A stretch of DNA of 64,000 bases. Source: Paraburkholderia tropica (GTDB lineage Bacteria > Pseudomonadota > Gammaproteobacteria > Burkholderiales > Burkholderiaceae). The position numbers and the translations under genes were made by a program. The stretch spans positions 422,951-486,950 of the forward strand of contig NZ_FNZM01000004.1 of the NCBI RefSeq assembly GCF_900109265.1. Direction: 5' to 3'. The notes under the pieces are model-generated. The model had not been told where the DNA came from. It searched no databases and worked only from the letters and a program-made list of their open reading frames with translations. Positions 22,062 through 31,202 of this stretch are shown here, piece after piece. The first letter of the stretch is position 1. Each line of letters opens with the position of its first letter.

Positions 22062-24325
22062 GCACCGCGCGCCGCAGCGACACGCTGGAAGCCCTCGCCC
22101 GCCGCGCGGGCTTCGAGGTCGAATGGTCCGACGCCCACGGCGTCATGCAGCGCGTGCCCGACAGCACGCTCGCCGCCTTGCTCGAATGCGCGGGCCTGCC
22201 CTGCGCGAACGCCACGCAGTTGCGCCACAGCACCTCGCTGCTGAACGCCGAGCAATCGACGCGCCGTCTGCCGCCGCTCATCACCGCCGAGTACGAAAGC
22301 GCGATCGAGTTGCCGCCCTCGGCGGTGCGTTCGGGCAGCCACTATCGGATCGATCTGGAAAACGGCGAGCATATCGAAGGCCGCTTCACGATGCCCAAGG
22401 GCGAGCCCGCGCTGCTCGCGCCGCTCTCCGAGCCCGGCTATCACACGCTCACGGTCAACGATCATCGCCTGACGATTGCGGTCGCGCCGCCGCATTGCTG
22501 GCGTGTCGGCGACGCGTGGCGCGCGCATCGCGGCGCGGGCGCGCGCGTGCCGCCGCTGTGGGGCGTCGCCGCGCAACTGTATGGACTGCGCCGTCATGGC
22601 GATGGCGGCATCGGCGACTTCAGCGCGCTCGCGACGCTCGCGACGCAGAGCGCGCAGCGCGGCGCGCAGGCGGTCGCGGTCAGTCCCACGCACGCGATGT
22701 TCAGCGCCGAGCCTGGGCATTTCAGTCCGTATGCGCCGTCGTCGCGGCTCTGGCTCAATGTCGCGCATATCGATCCGGCGGCCGTGTTCGGCGCGCAGGC
22801 GGCGCACGACGCCATCGTCGCCGCGCACGCGGAGGACGCGTGGCGCGAACTCGAAGCGCTGCCGCAGATCGACTGGCCGCGCGCCCAGCCGCTCAAGCTC
22901 AAGATGTTGCGCGCGCTCTTCGACCGTTTCGACGCCGACGAGCGCAACAGCGGCTCGCCGCGCGCCGCCGCGTTCGACGCGTTCTGCGCGCGCGGCGGCC
23001 AGGCGCTCGACGATCACGCGCGCTTCGAGGCGCTGCAAGCCGCGATGCTCAGCGGCCCCGAAGGTCTGCGCCACTGGCGCGACTGGCCCGAGACGCTGCG
23101 CGATCCGCGCAGCGCGGCGGTCGCGACCTTCGCGACCGAGCATCGCCGCGAAGTGGACTTTCATCGCTTCCTGCAATGGCTCGCCGCCGAAGGGCTCGCG
23201 CGCGCGCAACGCGAGGCGCGCGAAGCGGGGATGTCGATCGGCCTCGTCGCCGATCTCGCCGTCGGTTGCGACGGTGCGGGCTCGCATGCGTGGTCGCTGC
23301 CGCAGGACATGCTGCAACGCGTCTCGGTCGGCGCGCCGCCCGACATCTTCAATCAGGCCGGACAAAGCTGGGGACTCACGACGTTCTCGCCCCGCGCGAT
23401 GCACAACACCGGCTTTCGCGCCTTCATCGACATGCTGCGCGCCGCGTTCGCGCATGCGGGCGGCGTGCGCATCGACCACATTCTCGGCTTGCGCCGCCTG
23501 TGGCTCGTGCCCGAAGGCGAGAGCGCGAAACACGGCGCGTATCTGCGCTATCCGTTCGACGATCTCGTGCGCCTGATCGCGCTCGAATCGTGGCGGCATC
23601 GCGCGATCGTGATCGGCGAGGATCTCGGCACCGTGCCGCCTGGGTTGCGCGAACGGCTCGCGTCGCATGCGCTCTACGGCATTCGCGTGCTGTGGTTCGA
23701 GCGCGACGGCGGCGGCTTTCTCGCGCCCGCGCGCTACGATCCGCACGGCGTGGCGACCACCACCACGCACGATCTGCCGACCGTCGCGGGCTGGTGGCGC
23801 GGCGCCGATATCGACTGGCGCAACCGCATCGGCCAGACCTTGCCGCGCGCGGACGGGCGCGATCCCGTCGCGCTCGAACACGCACAGCGCGCCGCCGATC
23901 GCGACGCACTCTGGCACGCGCTGCAGGACACCGGTTTCGCGCCGCGCGAGGCCGCCGCGCCGCCGTCCGATGCGCCGCTCGACGCGCTGCCGGTCGCCGG
24001 CGCGCTCGGCTACGTGGCGGCGAGCGCGAGTCCGCTCGTCACCTGTCCGCTCGAAGATCTGCTCGGTCTCGTCGATCAGCCGAATCTGCCGGGCTCGATC
24101 GACGAGCATCCGAACTGGCGTCAGCGTTTGCCCTTGCCCGTCGATACGCTTTACGCCGACGCCGCCGTCGCGCAACGCGTGAGCACCATCGTGCACGCGC
24201 GCGAGACGGCGCCTGTATCCGCGCATGAATCGGCGCATGAATCCGCGGATTCATCGCCAGACGCATCGCAAACCGCTTCAACCGACACCCTCAGCGCCAC
24301 GCCCTCCGGTCCGCCCACGCCATGA
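22058..24325 (+). CDS. malQ: 4-alpha-glucanotransferase (amylomaltase)
   Basis: 755 residues from the ATG at 22058, chosen for the upstream GAGGAG and the 4-base overlap with treZ. The GH77 motifs are GVAAQLYGLRRHGDGGIGDFSAL, VRIDHILGLRRLW (nucleophile Asp), VIGEDLGTVPPGLRERL (acid Glu) and TTTTHDLPTVAGWW. Like E. coli MalQ it has an N-terminal extension (about 1-150) before the barrel. It disproportionates malto-oligosaccharides, recycling the short chains left by GlgX and TreY. The last ~45 residues are Ser/Thr/Pro/Ala rich with an SAHESAHESADSS repeat and look like an unstructured tail. The stop overlaps the treY start. Confidence 0.95.
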   Translation: MSTARRSDTLEALARRAGFEVEWSDAHGVMQRVPDSTLAALLECAGLPCANATQLRHSTSLLNAEQSTRRLPPLITAEYESAIELPPSAVRSGSHYRIDLENGEHIEGRFTMPKGEPALLAPLSEPGYHTLTVNDHRLTIAVAPPHCWRVGDAWRAHRGAGARVPPLWGVAAQLYGLRRHGDGGIGDFSALATLATQSAQRGAQAVAVSPTHAMFSAEPGHFSPYAPSSRLWLNVAHIDPAAVFGAQAAHDAIVAAHAEDAWRELEALPQIDWPRAQPLKLKMLRALFDRFDADERNSGSPRAAAFDAFCARGGQALDDHARFEALQAAMLSGPEGLRHWRDWPETLRDPRSAAVATFATEHRREVDFHRFLQWLAAEGLARAQREAREAGMSIGLVADLAVGCDGAGSHAWSLPQDMLQRVSVGAPPDIFNQAGQSWGLTTFSPRAMHNTGFRAFIDMLRAAFAHAGGVRIDHILGLRRLWLVPEGESAKHGAYLRYPFDDLVRLIALESWRHRAIVIGEDLGTVPPGLRERLASHALYGIRVLWFERDGGGFLAPARYDPHGVATTTTHDLPTVAGWWRGADIDWRNRIGQTLPRADGRDPVALEHAQRAADRDALWHALQDTGFAPREAAAPPSDAPLDALPVAGALGYVAASASPLVTCPLEDLLGLVDQPNLPGSIDEHPNWRQRLPLPVDTLYADAAVAQRVSTIVHARETAPVSAHESAHESADSSPDASQTASTDTLSATPSGPPTP

Positions 24326-27246
24326 CACTTCCCCGCGCGACGCTGCGCCTGCAGCTTCATCACGGCTTCACCTTCGACGACGCGCTCGCGCAACTCGACT
24401 ATGTCGCCGCGCTCGGCGTGAGCCATCTCTACCTGTCGCCCGTCACGACCGCGCAGCCCGGCTCGATGCACGGCTACGACACGGTCGACTATCAGGCGGT
24501 CAGCGCGGAACTTGGCGGCGAAGCGGCGCTGCGTCGTCTCGCGGAGGCGGCGCACGCGCGCGGCATGGGCCTGATCGTCGATTTCGTGCCGAACCACATG
24601 GGCGTGGGCGGCGCGCACAACGCGTGGTGGCTCGACATCCTCGAATGGGGACGGCACAGCGCCTACGCCCGGCATTTCGATGTGGACTGGCACTCGCCCG
24701 ACCCCGCGCTGCGCGGCAAGGTGCTGATGCCGTTTCTCGGCGCGCAGTACGGCGAGGAACTCGCGGCGGGCCGCATCGAACTGAAATTCGACGCGGCCCA
24801 CGCGCGCTTTTACGTGCAGTACGGCCCGCACGTCTGCCCGATCTGCCCGACCGATTACGCCGCGATCCTGCAATCGGCGGATCGCGCCGATCTCGCCACG
24901 CTCGCGAGCGCGTTCCAGGGTTTGACCACGCAGCCCGAGGACCAGACCCGCGCGAGCGCCGCGCGCGACGCGCTGCGCGCGTTCGTCGAACGCGAAGGCA
25001 CCGACCCGATCGAATTTGCTCTGGAATCCTATGCAAGCGCCGATCCGGTCCCGCGCGACAGGCTGCATCGGCTGCTGGAGCGCCAGCACTTTCGCCTCGC
25101 GTGGTGGCGCACCGCCACCGACGAAGTGAACTGGCGGCGCTTTTTCGACGTGACCGCGCTCGCGGGCGTGCGCGTCGAGCGGCACGACGTGTTCGAAGCC
25201 GTGCACAAGCTCGTGTTCCGTCTGTATGCGGACGGCGTGATCGACGGCCTGCGCATCGACCATATCGACGGGCTCGCCGATCCGCGCGAGTATTGCGAGC
25301 GGCTACGCCAGCGGCTCGCGTCGTTGCGCGCGACGGTGCCGTATATCGTCGTCGAGAAAATTCTCGCGCGCGGCGAGGCGCTGCGCGAAGACTGGCCCGT
25401 GCAAGGCACGACCGGTTACGACTTCATGAACGACGTAGGCGCGCTGCTGCACGATCCGGCGGGCGCCGCGCCGCTCGCCGAGAGCTGGGCCGCGATCTCG
25501 GGCGACGGCGCGCCGTTCGCGCGCGTGGCGCTCGACGCGCGCCGCGAAATCCTCACCGCGTATCTCGCCGCCGAACTCGATCACGCGGCACGCGCGCTGC
25601 ATCGCATCGCGCGCGAGCAGCCGGGCACGCGCGACTTCACGTATGCCACCGTGCATCGCGTCGCCGCACAGCTTGCGATGCATTTCCCGGTGTATCGCAT
25701 CTATCCGGTCAACGGTTTGCGCGGCGCGACCGACAACCGCTATTTCAACGTGGCGCTGGAGGCGGCGCGCGAGGCGCTGCCGCGCGCGAGCCGTCTCGCG
25801 CTCGATCAGGTCGACGCGTGGCTCGGTGCGCGCGCGCCCGATAGCGCGAATGGCAACGGCAACAAACCCGCACGGCCCAACGGTTCAGGCGGCGCCAACA
25901 GCCACGCGCAGCAGCATGCGTCCGGCGCGAAAAACGCCGCACGCAACTCGCCGAGAAACGCCGCGCAAAGCAGCGCGCCCGCGCCGCTCAGTCATGCGCT
26001 GATCGCCCAGCGCACCGCGCTTGCGCTGTTCTCGCAACTGAGCGCGCCGCTCGCGGCCAAGGCCACGGAGGACACCGCGCTGTATCGCTACGGACGGCTG
26101 CTTTCGCGCAACGAAGTGGGCGCCGATCCCGACGACTTCGCGATGAGCGCCGCCGACTTCCACGCGGCCAATCAGCAACGTCAGCGCCGCGTGCCCTACG
26201 CGCTGCTCGCCACGGCCACGCACGATCACAAGCGCGGCGAGGACGTGCGCGCGCGTCTCGCCGTGCTCAGCGAGATCGCGCCGGAATGGAACGCGACCTT
26301 GCGCGCGTGGTCGACGCTCAATCAGCCGCAGCGACGCAACGACGCCGCGCCGCCCGCGCAATGGTCGCCCGGCCCCACGGCGGAAGCGATGCTGTATCAG
26401 ACGCTGGTCGGCTGCTGGCCGCCCGATCTCGATCCCGGCGACGAAACGGGCGTGCGCGCGCTCGCCGAACGCGTCGCGCAATGGCAGCTGAAAGCGCTGC
26501 GCGAAGCGAAGCTGCGCACCAACTGGCTCGTGCCCGACGAAGCCTATGAATCGGATTGCCAGGCGTTTTTATTCGATATTCTCGCGCCGCAGCGTCGCGA
26601 AGGTTTTCTGCATGCGCTCGCGGCGTTCGTCGCGCGCGTCGCGCCGGCCGGGGCCGTGAATACGCTCTTGCAGACGGTGCTGCGGCTCACGTCGCCGGGC
26701 GTGCCCGATCTGTATCAGGGCACCGAGTTCTGGGACTTCAGTCTCGTCGATCCCGACAATCGGCGACCCGTCGATTACGCGCGGCGCGCCGCGGCGCTCG
26801 ACCACGACACGCCCGCCGCGAAGCTCGCGCAGTGGCGCGACGCGCACGTGAAGCAGGCGACGATCCGGCGCGTGCTCGCGCTGCGCGCTCGCGCGCCGGG
26901 ATTGCTGCGGGAAGGGGAGTATGTGCCGCTGGAAGTGCGCGGCGCGCAGGCTGCGCATGCGATTGCGTTCGCGCGCCGCCACGGCGATGCGTGGGCCGTC
27001 GTGATCGGCACGCGCCACGCGGCGGCGCTGCTCGACGACGACACGCCGCGCGTCGCGCCCGAACGCTGGGAAGACACGGCCGTGGTGTTGCCGAAAACCT
27101 GCACGGCCACGGCGCTGCACGACTGGCTCAGCGACGCGAGTCACACGATCACGCACGATGCTCAGGAACCGCTGCTGTATCTGCGCGACGCGCTCGCCGC
27201 GTTGCCGGTCGCCGTGCTGTCGAATCTCGCGCGCGAGGACGCTTGA
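24322..27246 (+). CDS. treY: Malto-oligosyltrehalose synthase
   Basis: 974 residues. The GH13_26 features are RLQLHHGFTFDDALAQLDYV, SPVTTAQPGSMHGYD, VDFVPNHMGVGG, the catalytic GLRIDHIDGLADP, IVVEKILARGEALR and LLATATHDHKRGEDVRARL. The enzyme turns the reducing-end maltose unit of a glucan chain into a terminal trehalose, which TreZ then releases. It is longer than typical (~700-930) because of an Asn/Ala/Gly/Ser-rich insert at about 504-556. Last gene of the cluster; only 8 bases separate its stop from that of the convergent CNNM-type gene, with no terminator visible. Confidence 0.95.
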   Translation: MTLPRATLRLQLHHGFTFDDALAQLDYVAALGVSHLYLSPVTTAQPGSMHGYDTVDYQAVSAELGGEAALRRLAEAAHARGMGLIVDFVPNHMGVGGAHNAWWLDILEWGRHSAYARHFDVDWHSPDPALRGKVLMPFLGAQYGEELAAGRIELKFDAAHARFYVQYGPHVCPICPTDYAAILQSADRADLATLASAFQGLTTQPEDQTRASAARDALRAFVEREGTDPIEFALESYASADPVPRDRLHRLLERQHFRLAWWRTATDEVNWRRFFDVTALAGVRVERHDVFEAVHKLVFRLYADGVIDGLRIDHIDGLADPREYCERLRQRLASLRATVPYIVVEKILARGEALREDWPVQGTTGYDFMNDVGALLHDPAGAAPLAESWAAISGDGAPFARVALDARREILTAYLAAELDHAARALHRIAREQPGTRDFTYATVHRVAAQLAMHFPVYRIYPVNGLRGATDNRYFNVALEAAREALPRASRLALDQVDAWLGARAPDSANGNGNKPARPNGSGGANSHAQQHASGAKNAARNSPRNAAQSSAPAPLSHALIAQRTALALFSQLSAPLAAKATEDTALYRYGRLLSRNEVGADPDDFAMSAADFHAANQQRQRRVPYALLATATHDHKRGEDVRARLAVLSEIAPEWNATLRAWSTLNQPQRRNDAAPPAQWSPGPTAEAMLYQTLVGCWPPDLDPGDETGVRALAERVAQWQLKALREAKLRTNWLVPDEAYESDCQAFLFDILAPQRREGFLHALAAFVARVAPAGAVNTLLQTVLRLTSPGVPDLYQGTEFWDFSLVDPDNRRPVDYARRAAALDHDTPAAKLAQWRDAHVKQATIRRVLALRARAPGLLREGEYVPLEVRGAQAAHAIAFARRHGDAWAVVIGTRHAAALLDDDTPRVAPERWEDTAVVLPKTCTATALHDWLSDASHTITHDAQEPLLYLRDALAALPVAVLSNLAREDA

Positions 27247-27254
27247 GGATGCGC

Positions 27255-28718
27255 TCAACCGCCCTCGTCTTCGAGATCCTTCGGATACACGCGCACGAGC
27301 ACGATGCGCGGTCCCTTCATTTTCTTCACGACGATGTCGAAGCGATCGAACGACACGCGCTGACCTTCGGTCGGCAAGTCGTTGAGCGCGTGAATCACGA
27401 GGCCGCCCACTGATTCCGCGCGGCCTTCGTCGATATCGATGCCGAGCGCCTGTTCGAGCGACACCACCGGCAGGCTGCCGCGGCCCATCAGCGTGCCGTC
27501 GTCCATGCGGGTCCAGTCGGTATCGGCCTGATGGAATTCGTCGTGAATCTGGCCCACCAGCGCGCCCAGCAGATTGTCGAGCGTGAGAAAGCCGTTCGGC
27601 CGCTGGCCCTTGCGGCCCACCAGCGCGAAATGCGGCGCGCCCTTGCGAAAGCGGCGGAACAGCGCGAGCGCGGGCGTTTCGGGCTTCACGTACTGCACGG
27701 GGCGCACGAACTTGCCGAGGTCGTCGAGCGCGTGGCCGGCCTCGCGCGCGAGCAGCAGATCCTTCAGGTGAATCAGGCCGACGACTTCTTCGCCGCTGCC
27801 GTCCTCGAACAGCGGATAGCGGCTGAAGCGATGGCGCGCCACGATCTGCATGTTGTCCTTGAGCGGCACGTCGCGGCGCAGGCCCACCATTTCGTGCGTC
27901 GGACGCATGAGGTCGGAAACCGTGAGACGCGAGAAGTCGAGCGAATGCGCGAGCGCGTTCCACTCGTCGGCGCTCCAGTTGTTCGCGGCCTGCGCGAGCG
28001 ACGCCTGCGAGCGGCGCGGCGAGCGCATCTGGGCTTGCCCCGTGGCCGCTTCGCGGCCTTGGGCGTGACCGTTCGCGTGGCCGCTTGCTTGACCGTTCGC
28101 GTTCGCGTGCGCGTCGGCTTCGGCTTGCGCGGCGGTGCGGCGGCTGCGCAGGATCAGCTTGAGTTCGTCGGTCGAATAGTGCGCTTCGGTGCCGTGTTCC
28201 GACGACAGGCCCGCGAGGCGCAGCACGGCGCTCGCGCTCGAATTGAGCGCCCAGATCGCGGGATACATCGTCCAGTAGAAGCCATAGAGCGGCGCCGCGC
28301 ACCACAGCGAGATCTTTTCCGCCTGGCGGATGGCGAGCGACTTCGGCGCCAGCTCGCCCACCACGATGTGCAGAAACGAGATCACCGTGAAGGCGAACAC
28401 CAGCGAGATGCCGTGAATCAGTTCGGGCGAGCGGATGCCGACGATGTCGAACACCGGCTCCAGCAGCTGCGCGAATGCGGGCTCGCCGATCCAGCCGAGG
28501 CCGAGCGAGGCGAGCGTGATGCCGAGCTGGCACGCGGACAGATAGGCGTCGAGCTGGCCGTGGACCTTGGCGAGCAGCCGTCCGCGCATGCCGTGTTGCG
28601 TCGCGAGGGACTGCACGCGCGTGGCGCGCAGCTTGACCAGACCGAATTCGGCCGCGACGAAGAAACCGTTGAGGGCAACGAGGAACAGCGCGCCGATCAG
28701 GGCGATAACCTGCATCAA
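27255..28718 (-). CDS. CNNM/HlyC-CorC family membrane protein with CBS domains
   Basis: 487 residues. An N-terminal DUF21/CNNM transmembrane domain (about 1-200; starts VIALIGALFLVALNGFFVAAEFGLVKLR, split here by family convention into helix and amphipathic segment) precedes two CBS repeats (about 270-400) and a C-terminal CorC_HlyC transporter-associated domain (about 405-485). A His/Ala/Gly-rich linker (QAEADAHANANGQASGHANG) sits between the membrane part and the CBS pair. Such proteins are linked to magnesium or cobalt efflux and resistance; the name hemolysin is historical. Its transcript converges on treY. Confidence 0.88.
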   Translation of the reverse strand: MMQVIALIGALFLVALNGFFVAAEFGLVKLRATRVQSLATQHGMRGRLLAKVHGQLDAYLSACQLGITLASLGLGWIGEPAFAQLLEPVFDIVGIRSPELIHGISLVFAFTVISFLHIVVGELAPKSLAIRQAEKISLWCAAPLYGFYWTMYPAIWALNSSASAVLRLAGLSSEHGTEAHYSTDELKLILRSRRTAAQAEADAHANANGQASGHANGHAQGREAATGQAQMRSPRRSQASLAQAANNWSADEWNALAHSLDFSRLTVSDLMRPTHEMVGLRRDVPLKDNMQIVARHRFSRYPLFEDGSGEEVVGLIHLKDLLLAREAGHALDDLGKFVRPVQYVKPETPALALFRRFRKGAPHFALVGRKGQRPNGFLTLDNLLGALVGQIHDEFHQADTDWTRMDDGTLMGRGSLPVVSLEQALGIDIDEGRAESVGGLVIHALNDLPTEGQRVSFDRFDIVVKKMKGPRIVLVRVYPKDLEDEGG

Positions 28719-28913
28719 GAGATAGGGCTCCGGAAAACGAAGCGATCAGTATAAGGGGTGCAAGCGGCCTGTAAGGCTAAGTCGGGCGTTTCGATCGGCG
28801 CGACGCCGGGTGGGATTGCGTCAGCTCACATGCCGTTGCGTATGACGCGAAGCGGGCCGCACAGGCGGCCCGGGTGTCGGCTGCTCGATTCCGGCGCGCC
28901 GTTCAGCCGCCGT

Positions 28914-29684
28914 TCAGCCGCCGGTCGCCGACACGCTGAGCGTGAGCGTGGCAGCCTCGCCCGCCACGAGCGGCTGCGCGTCGAAACGGCCGCCATGCGC
29001 CTCGGCCACGCGCTGGCACAGCGAGAGCACCCACGCGGCGCGCCCGGCCTCCTGCGGCTCGGCCGCCTGCGCGAGCGCGAAGGATTCGAGCACGTGCGGC
29101 AGCGCGCCGTCGAGGAGCGTCTGCGGGCTGGCCGTCCACTTGACCTCGAACTGCGCCGAGGTGGCCGTCGCGCTCACATTCAGCGCGATCTGCGCGCCCG
29201 GCTCGCTGGTTTCCGCCGCGAACACCAGCATCAGCCAGAGCGACTGGGCGAGGCGCTCGCGGTCGGCTTCGACGCTCGCCGCCGCCGGATCGACGGCCGC
29301 GCCGTGCACCGTGTAGCTCACGCCGCGCGCGTCGCCGAGCGCAGCGCGCGCGTCGTTGGCGGCTTCGTCGACGAGCGCATCGAGCGCGAACGGCCCGCGT
29401 TCGATCGCGAGCTTGCGCGTTTCGGCGCGGGTCGTATCGACGAGCGTTTCGAGCAGATGCACCTGCTGCTCGACGCCCGTGCGGATGCCTGACAGCGCGC
29501 GCTGCGCGGCGGCGTCGGCCGTGTCGATCTTGCGTTCGAGCACGTAGGCCCAGCTATGAATTGCGTTCAGTGGGCTGCGCAAATCGTGCGACACACGCGA
29601 GAGCACGTGGTCGCGCATGAAGCGCGCGGCTTCGGCGCACAGACGTGCCGTGCGTTCAGTACGGGTTTGTGAAGTCGACGCCAT
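28914..29684 (-). CDS. Short histidine-kinase-like protein without sensor domain
   Basis: 256 residues. The dimerisation/phosphoacceptor motif is [20 protein letters not shown] with the conserved His at 33. The following region (about 120-256) corresponds to an HATPase domain, but I cannot find a clear N box (NxxxNA) or the DxGxG and GxGxG boxes; the Asp/Gly positions are replaced. There is no membrane segment or receiver domain. It may be a phosphotransfer or kinase-regulating protein rather than an active kinase. No response regulator is adjacent, so it is an orphan. Confidence 0.75.
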   Translation of the reverse strand: MASTSQTRTERTARLCAEAARFMRDHVLSRVSHDLRSPLNAIHSWAYVLERKIDTADAAAQRALSGIRTGVEQQVHLLETLVDTTRAETRKLAIERGPFALDALVDEAANDARAALGDARGVSYTVHGAAVDPAAASVEADRERLAQSLWLMLVFAAETSEPGAQIALNVSATATSAQFEVKWTASPQTLLDGALPHVLESFALAQAAEPQEAGRAAWVLSLCQRVAEAHGGRFDAQPLVAGEAATLTLSVSATGG

Positions 29685-29896
29685 CGGATTCCTCTTCTAT
29701 CGCCCGCTGCGGGCGGGCCGTCCCCTTCCGGTACGGCCAGGCCCCATTATAGGCAGGCAGCGGCGCGCCGGAAGCCGCGCATGCGCCATGCCCGAAGCGG
29801 CATGATCGCTGTGCGGCTTGCAACGCGACTCGCGGCGCGGCTCGCGACGTTGCCCGTCGCTATCGCCCGCCCCCTCTGCGCAACCTGCAAACCGCC

Positions 29897-29902
29897 TACA
29901 AT
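29897..29902 (+). promoter_or_regulatory. Candidate -10 element for the FKBP gene
   Basis: TACAAT lies 34 bases before the ATG at 29937, inside an AT-richer stretch. I could not identify a matching -35 element at normal spacing. AGGAG at 29926-29930 is the ribosome-binding site. Confidence 0.35.
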
Positions 29903-29936
29903 ACCGTTTTTACCCTTTCCGATTCAGGAGTCTTTC

Positions 29937-30278
29937 ATGTCTATCGTGACCACCGCATCCGGCCTCAAGTACGAGGACCTGACCGAAGGCACCGGCGCAG
30001 AAGCCACCGCCGGCCAGACCGTCAGCGTGCACTACACCGGCTGGCTGACGGACGGCCAGAAGTTCGATTCGAGCAAGGACCGCAACGACCCGTTCGCCTT
30101 CGTGCTGGGCGGCGGCATGGTCATCAAGGGCTGGGACGAAGGCGTCCAGGGCATGAAGGTCGGCGGCGTGCGCAAGCTCACGATCCCGCCGCAACTCGGC
30201 TACGGCGTGCGCGGCGCGGGCGGCGTGATTCCGCCGAACGCCACGCTCGTGTTCGAAGTGGAACTGCTCGACGTCTAA
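29937..30278 (+). CDS. FKBP-type peptidyl-prolyl cis-trans isomerase
   Basis: 113 residues from the ATG at 29937, with CAGGAG 6 bases upstream; the frame is open further upstream but without similarity. It is a single FKBP fold: [49 protein letters not shown] and [16 protein letters not shown], with the active-site aromatic and Asp residues in place. There is no signal peptide, so it is cytoplasmic. It catalyses prolyl isomerisation during folding. It is separated by 36 bases from the following AraC gene and could be co-transcribed with it. Confidence 0.95.
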   Translation: MSIVTTASGLKYEDLTEGTGAEATAGQTVSVHYTGWLTDGQKFDSSKDRNDPFAFVLGGGMVIKGWDEGVQGMKVGGVRKLTIPPQLGYGVRGAGGVIPPNATLVFEVELLDV

Positions 30279-30314
30279 GCACGTCGGCTTCGCGCGCCCA
30301 CCGTTTTCGCCACC

Positions 30315-31172
30315 ATGAATCCGCATCATCATTCGCCCGTTACCGCGCCCGGCGTCGAGCTGCGCCGGTACGGGGCCATCGAGGAAACCGATCTGCACGA
30401 CTTTCACCAGATCGTGCTCGGTCTCGACGGTTCGATGGAGATGACGGTGGGCGGCGTGGGCGAGCGCATCGACCCGTGCTCCGCGTGGCTGATTCCGGCC
30501 GGCGCGCGGCACGACTATGCGGGCATCGGCGAAAACCGCCAGCTCGTGCTCGATTTGCCCGCGGCCTCGCTCGCGGTGCCCGAGCGTCTGTTCGACACGG
30601 CGCGCGCCGTGCGCATCGATCCCGCGCTCGCGGCGCTGGTGCGCCAGATCGCGCAGCGCGCGGTGCTGGCGGGCGCGAGTTATCTGTCGGCGTCGTCGTC
30701 GGTCTCGCTGGATACGCCACCGGTTTCCGGATCGTCATCGTCCGGCGACGACTTGCGCGCGCGGCGCTTTCACTGGGACGCGTCGGCGCGCCTGTGCGCC
30801 GCGGTGCTCTCGCAAACCGGCATCGCCGGCAATAGCGCATTCGACGCCGCCGCAGGCCTCGACTTCGCGCGCATCGACCGCTGGTTGCGCGCGCATCTCG
30901 CGCAGCCGCTGCGTATCGCCGATCTCGCCGCGCATTGCGGCTTCGGCATGCGGCGCTTTCATCAGTTGTTTATCGAAGCATTTGGCGAGACGCCGCATCG
31001 CTATCTGCAACGGCTGCGTCTGGATACGGCCGTCACGCTGCTCGCCGATCCGCGCCATTCGCTGACCGACATCGCGCTCGAAGTGGGTTTCGGCGATCAG
31101 AGCGCCTTCACGCACGCGTTCACGCGGCGCTTCGGGCTCGCGCCCGGACAGTGGCGCGCGCTGCCGCATTGA
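30315..31172 (+). CDS. AraC-family transcriptional regulator
   Basis: 285 residues. The N-terminal cupin-like sensing half (about 1-150) has DFHQIVLGLDGSMEMTVGG and WLIPAGARHDYAG. The C-terminal double helix-turn-helix (about 187-283) has PLRIADLAAHCGFGMRRFHQLFIEAFGETPHRYLQRLRLD and SLTDIALEVGFGDQSAFTHAFTRRFGLAPGQWR (both longer motifs abbreviated from the family pattern). The inducer and targets are unknown. A Ser-rich linker (about 120-140) separates the halves. The 36-base gap to the FKBP gene suggests a shared transcript. Confidence 0.9.
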   Translation: MNPHHHSPVTAPGVELRRYGAIEETDLHDFHQIVLGLDGSMEMTVGGVGERIDPCSAWLIPAGARHDYAGIGENRQLVLDLPAASLAVPERLFDTARAVRIDPALAALVRQIAQRAVLAGASYLSASSSVSLDTPPVSGSSSSGDDLRARRFHWDASARLCAAVLSQTGIAGNSAFDAAAGLDFARIDRWLRAHLAQPLRIADLAAHCGFGMRRFHQLFIEAFGETPHRYLQRLRLDTAVTLLADPRHSLTDIALEVGFGDQSAFTHAFTRRFGLAPGQWRALPH

Positions 31173-31202
31173 GCCGCGCGCGCTTCACCCACGGCAACCC
31201 CG

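Noticed and set aside
28854..28871. GGGCCGC-acag-GCGGCCC hairpin after the kinase-like gene as a terminator
   Set aside because: No T-run on either strand; GC-rich hairpins of this size are frequent by chance here.
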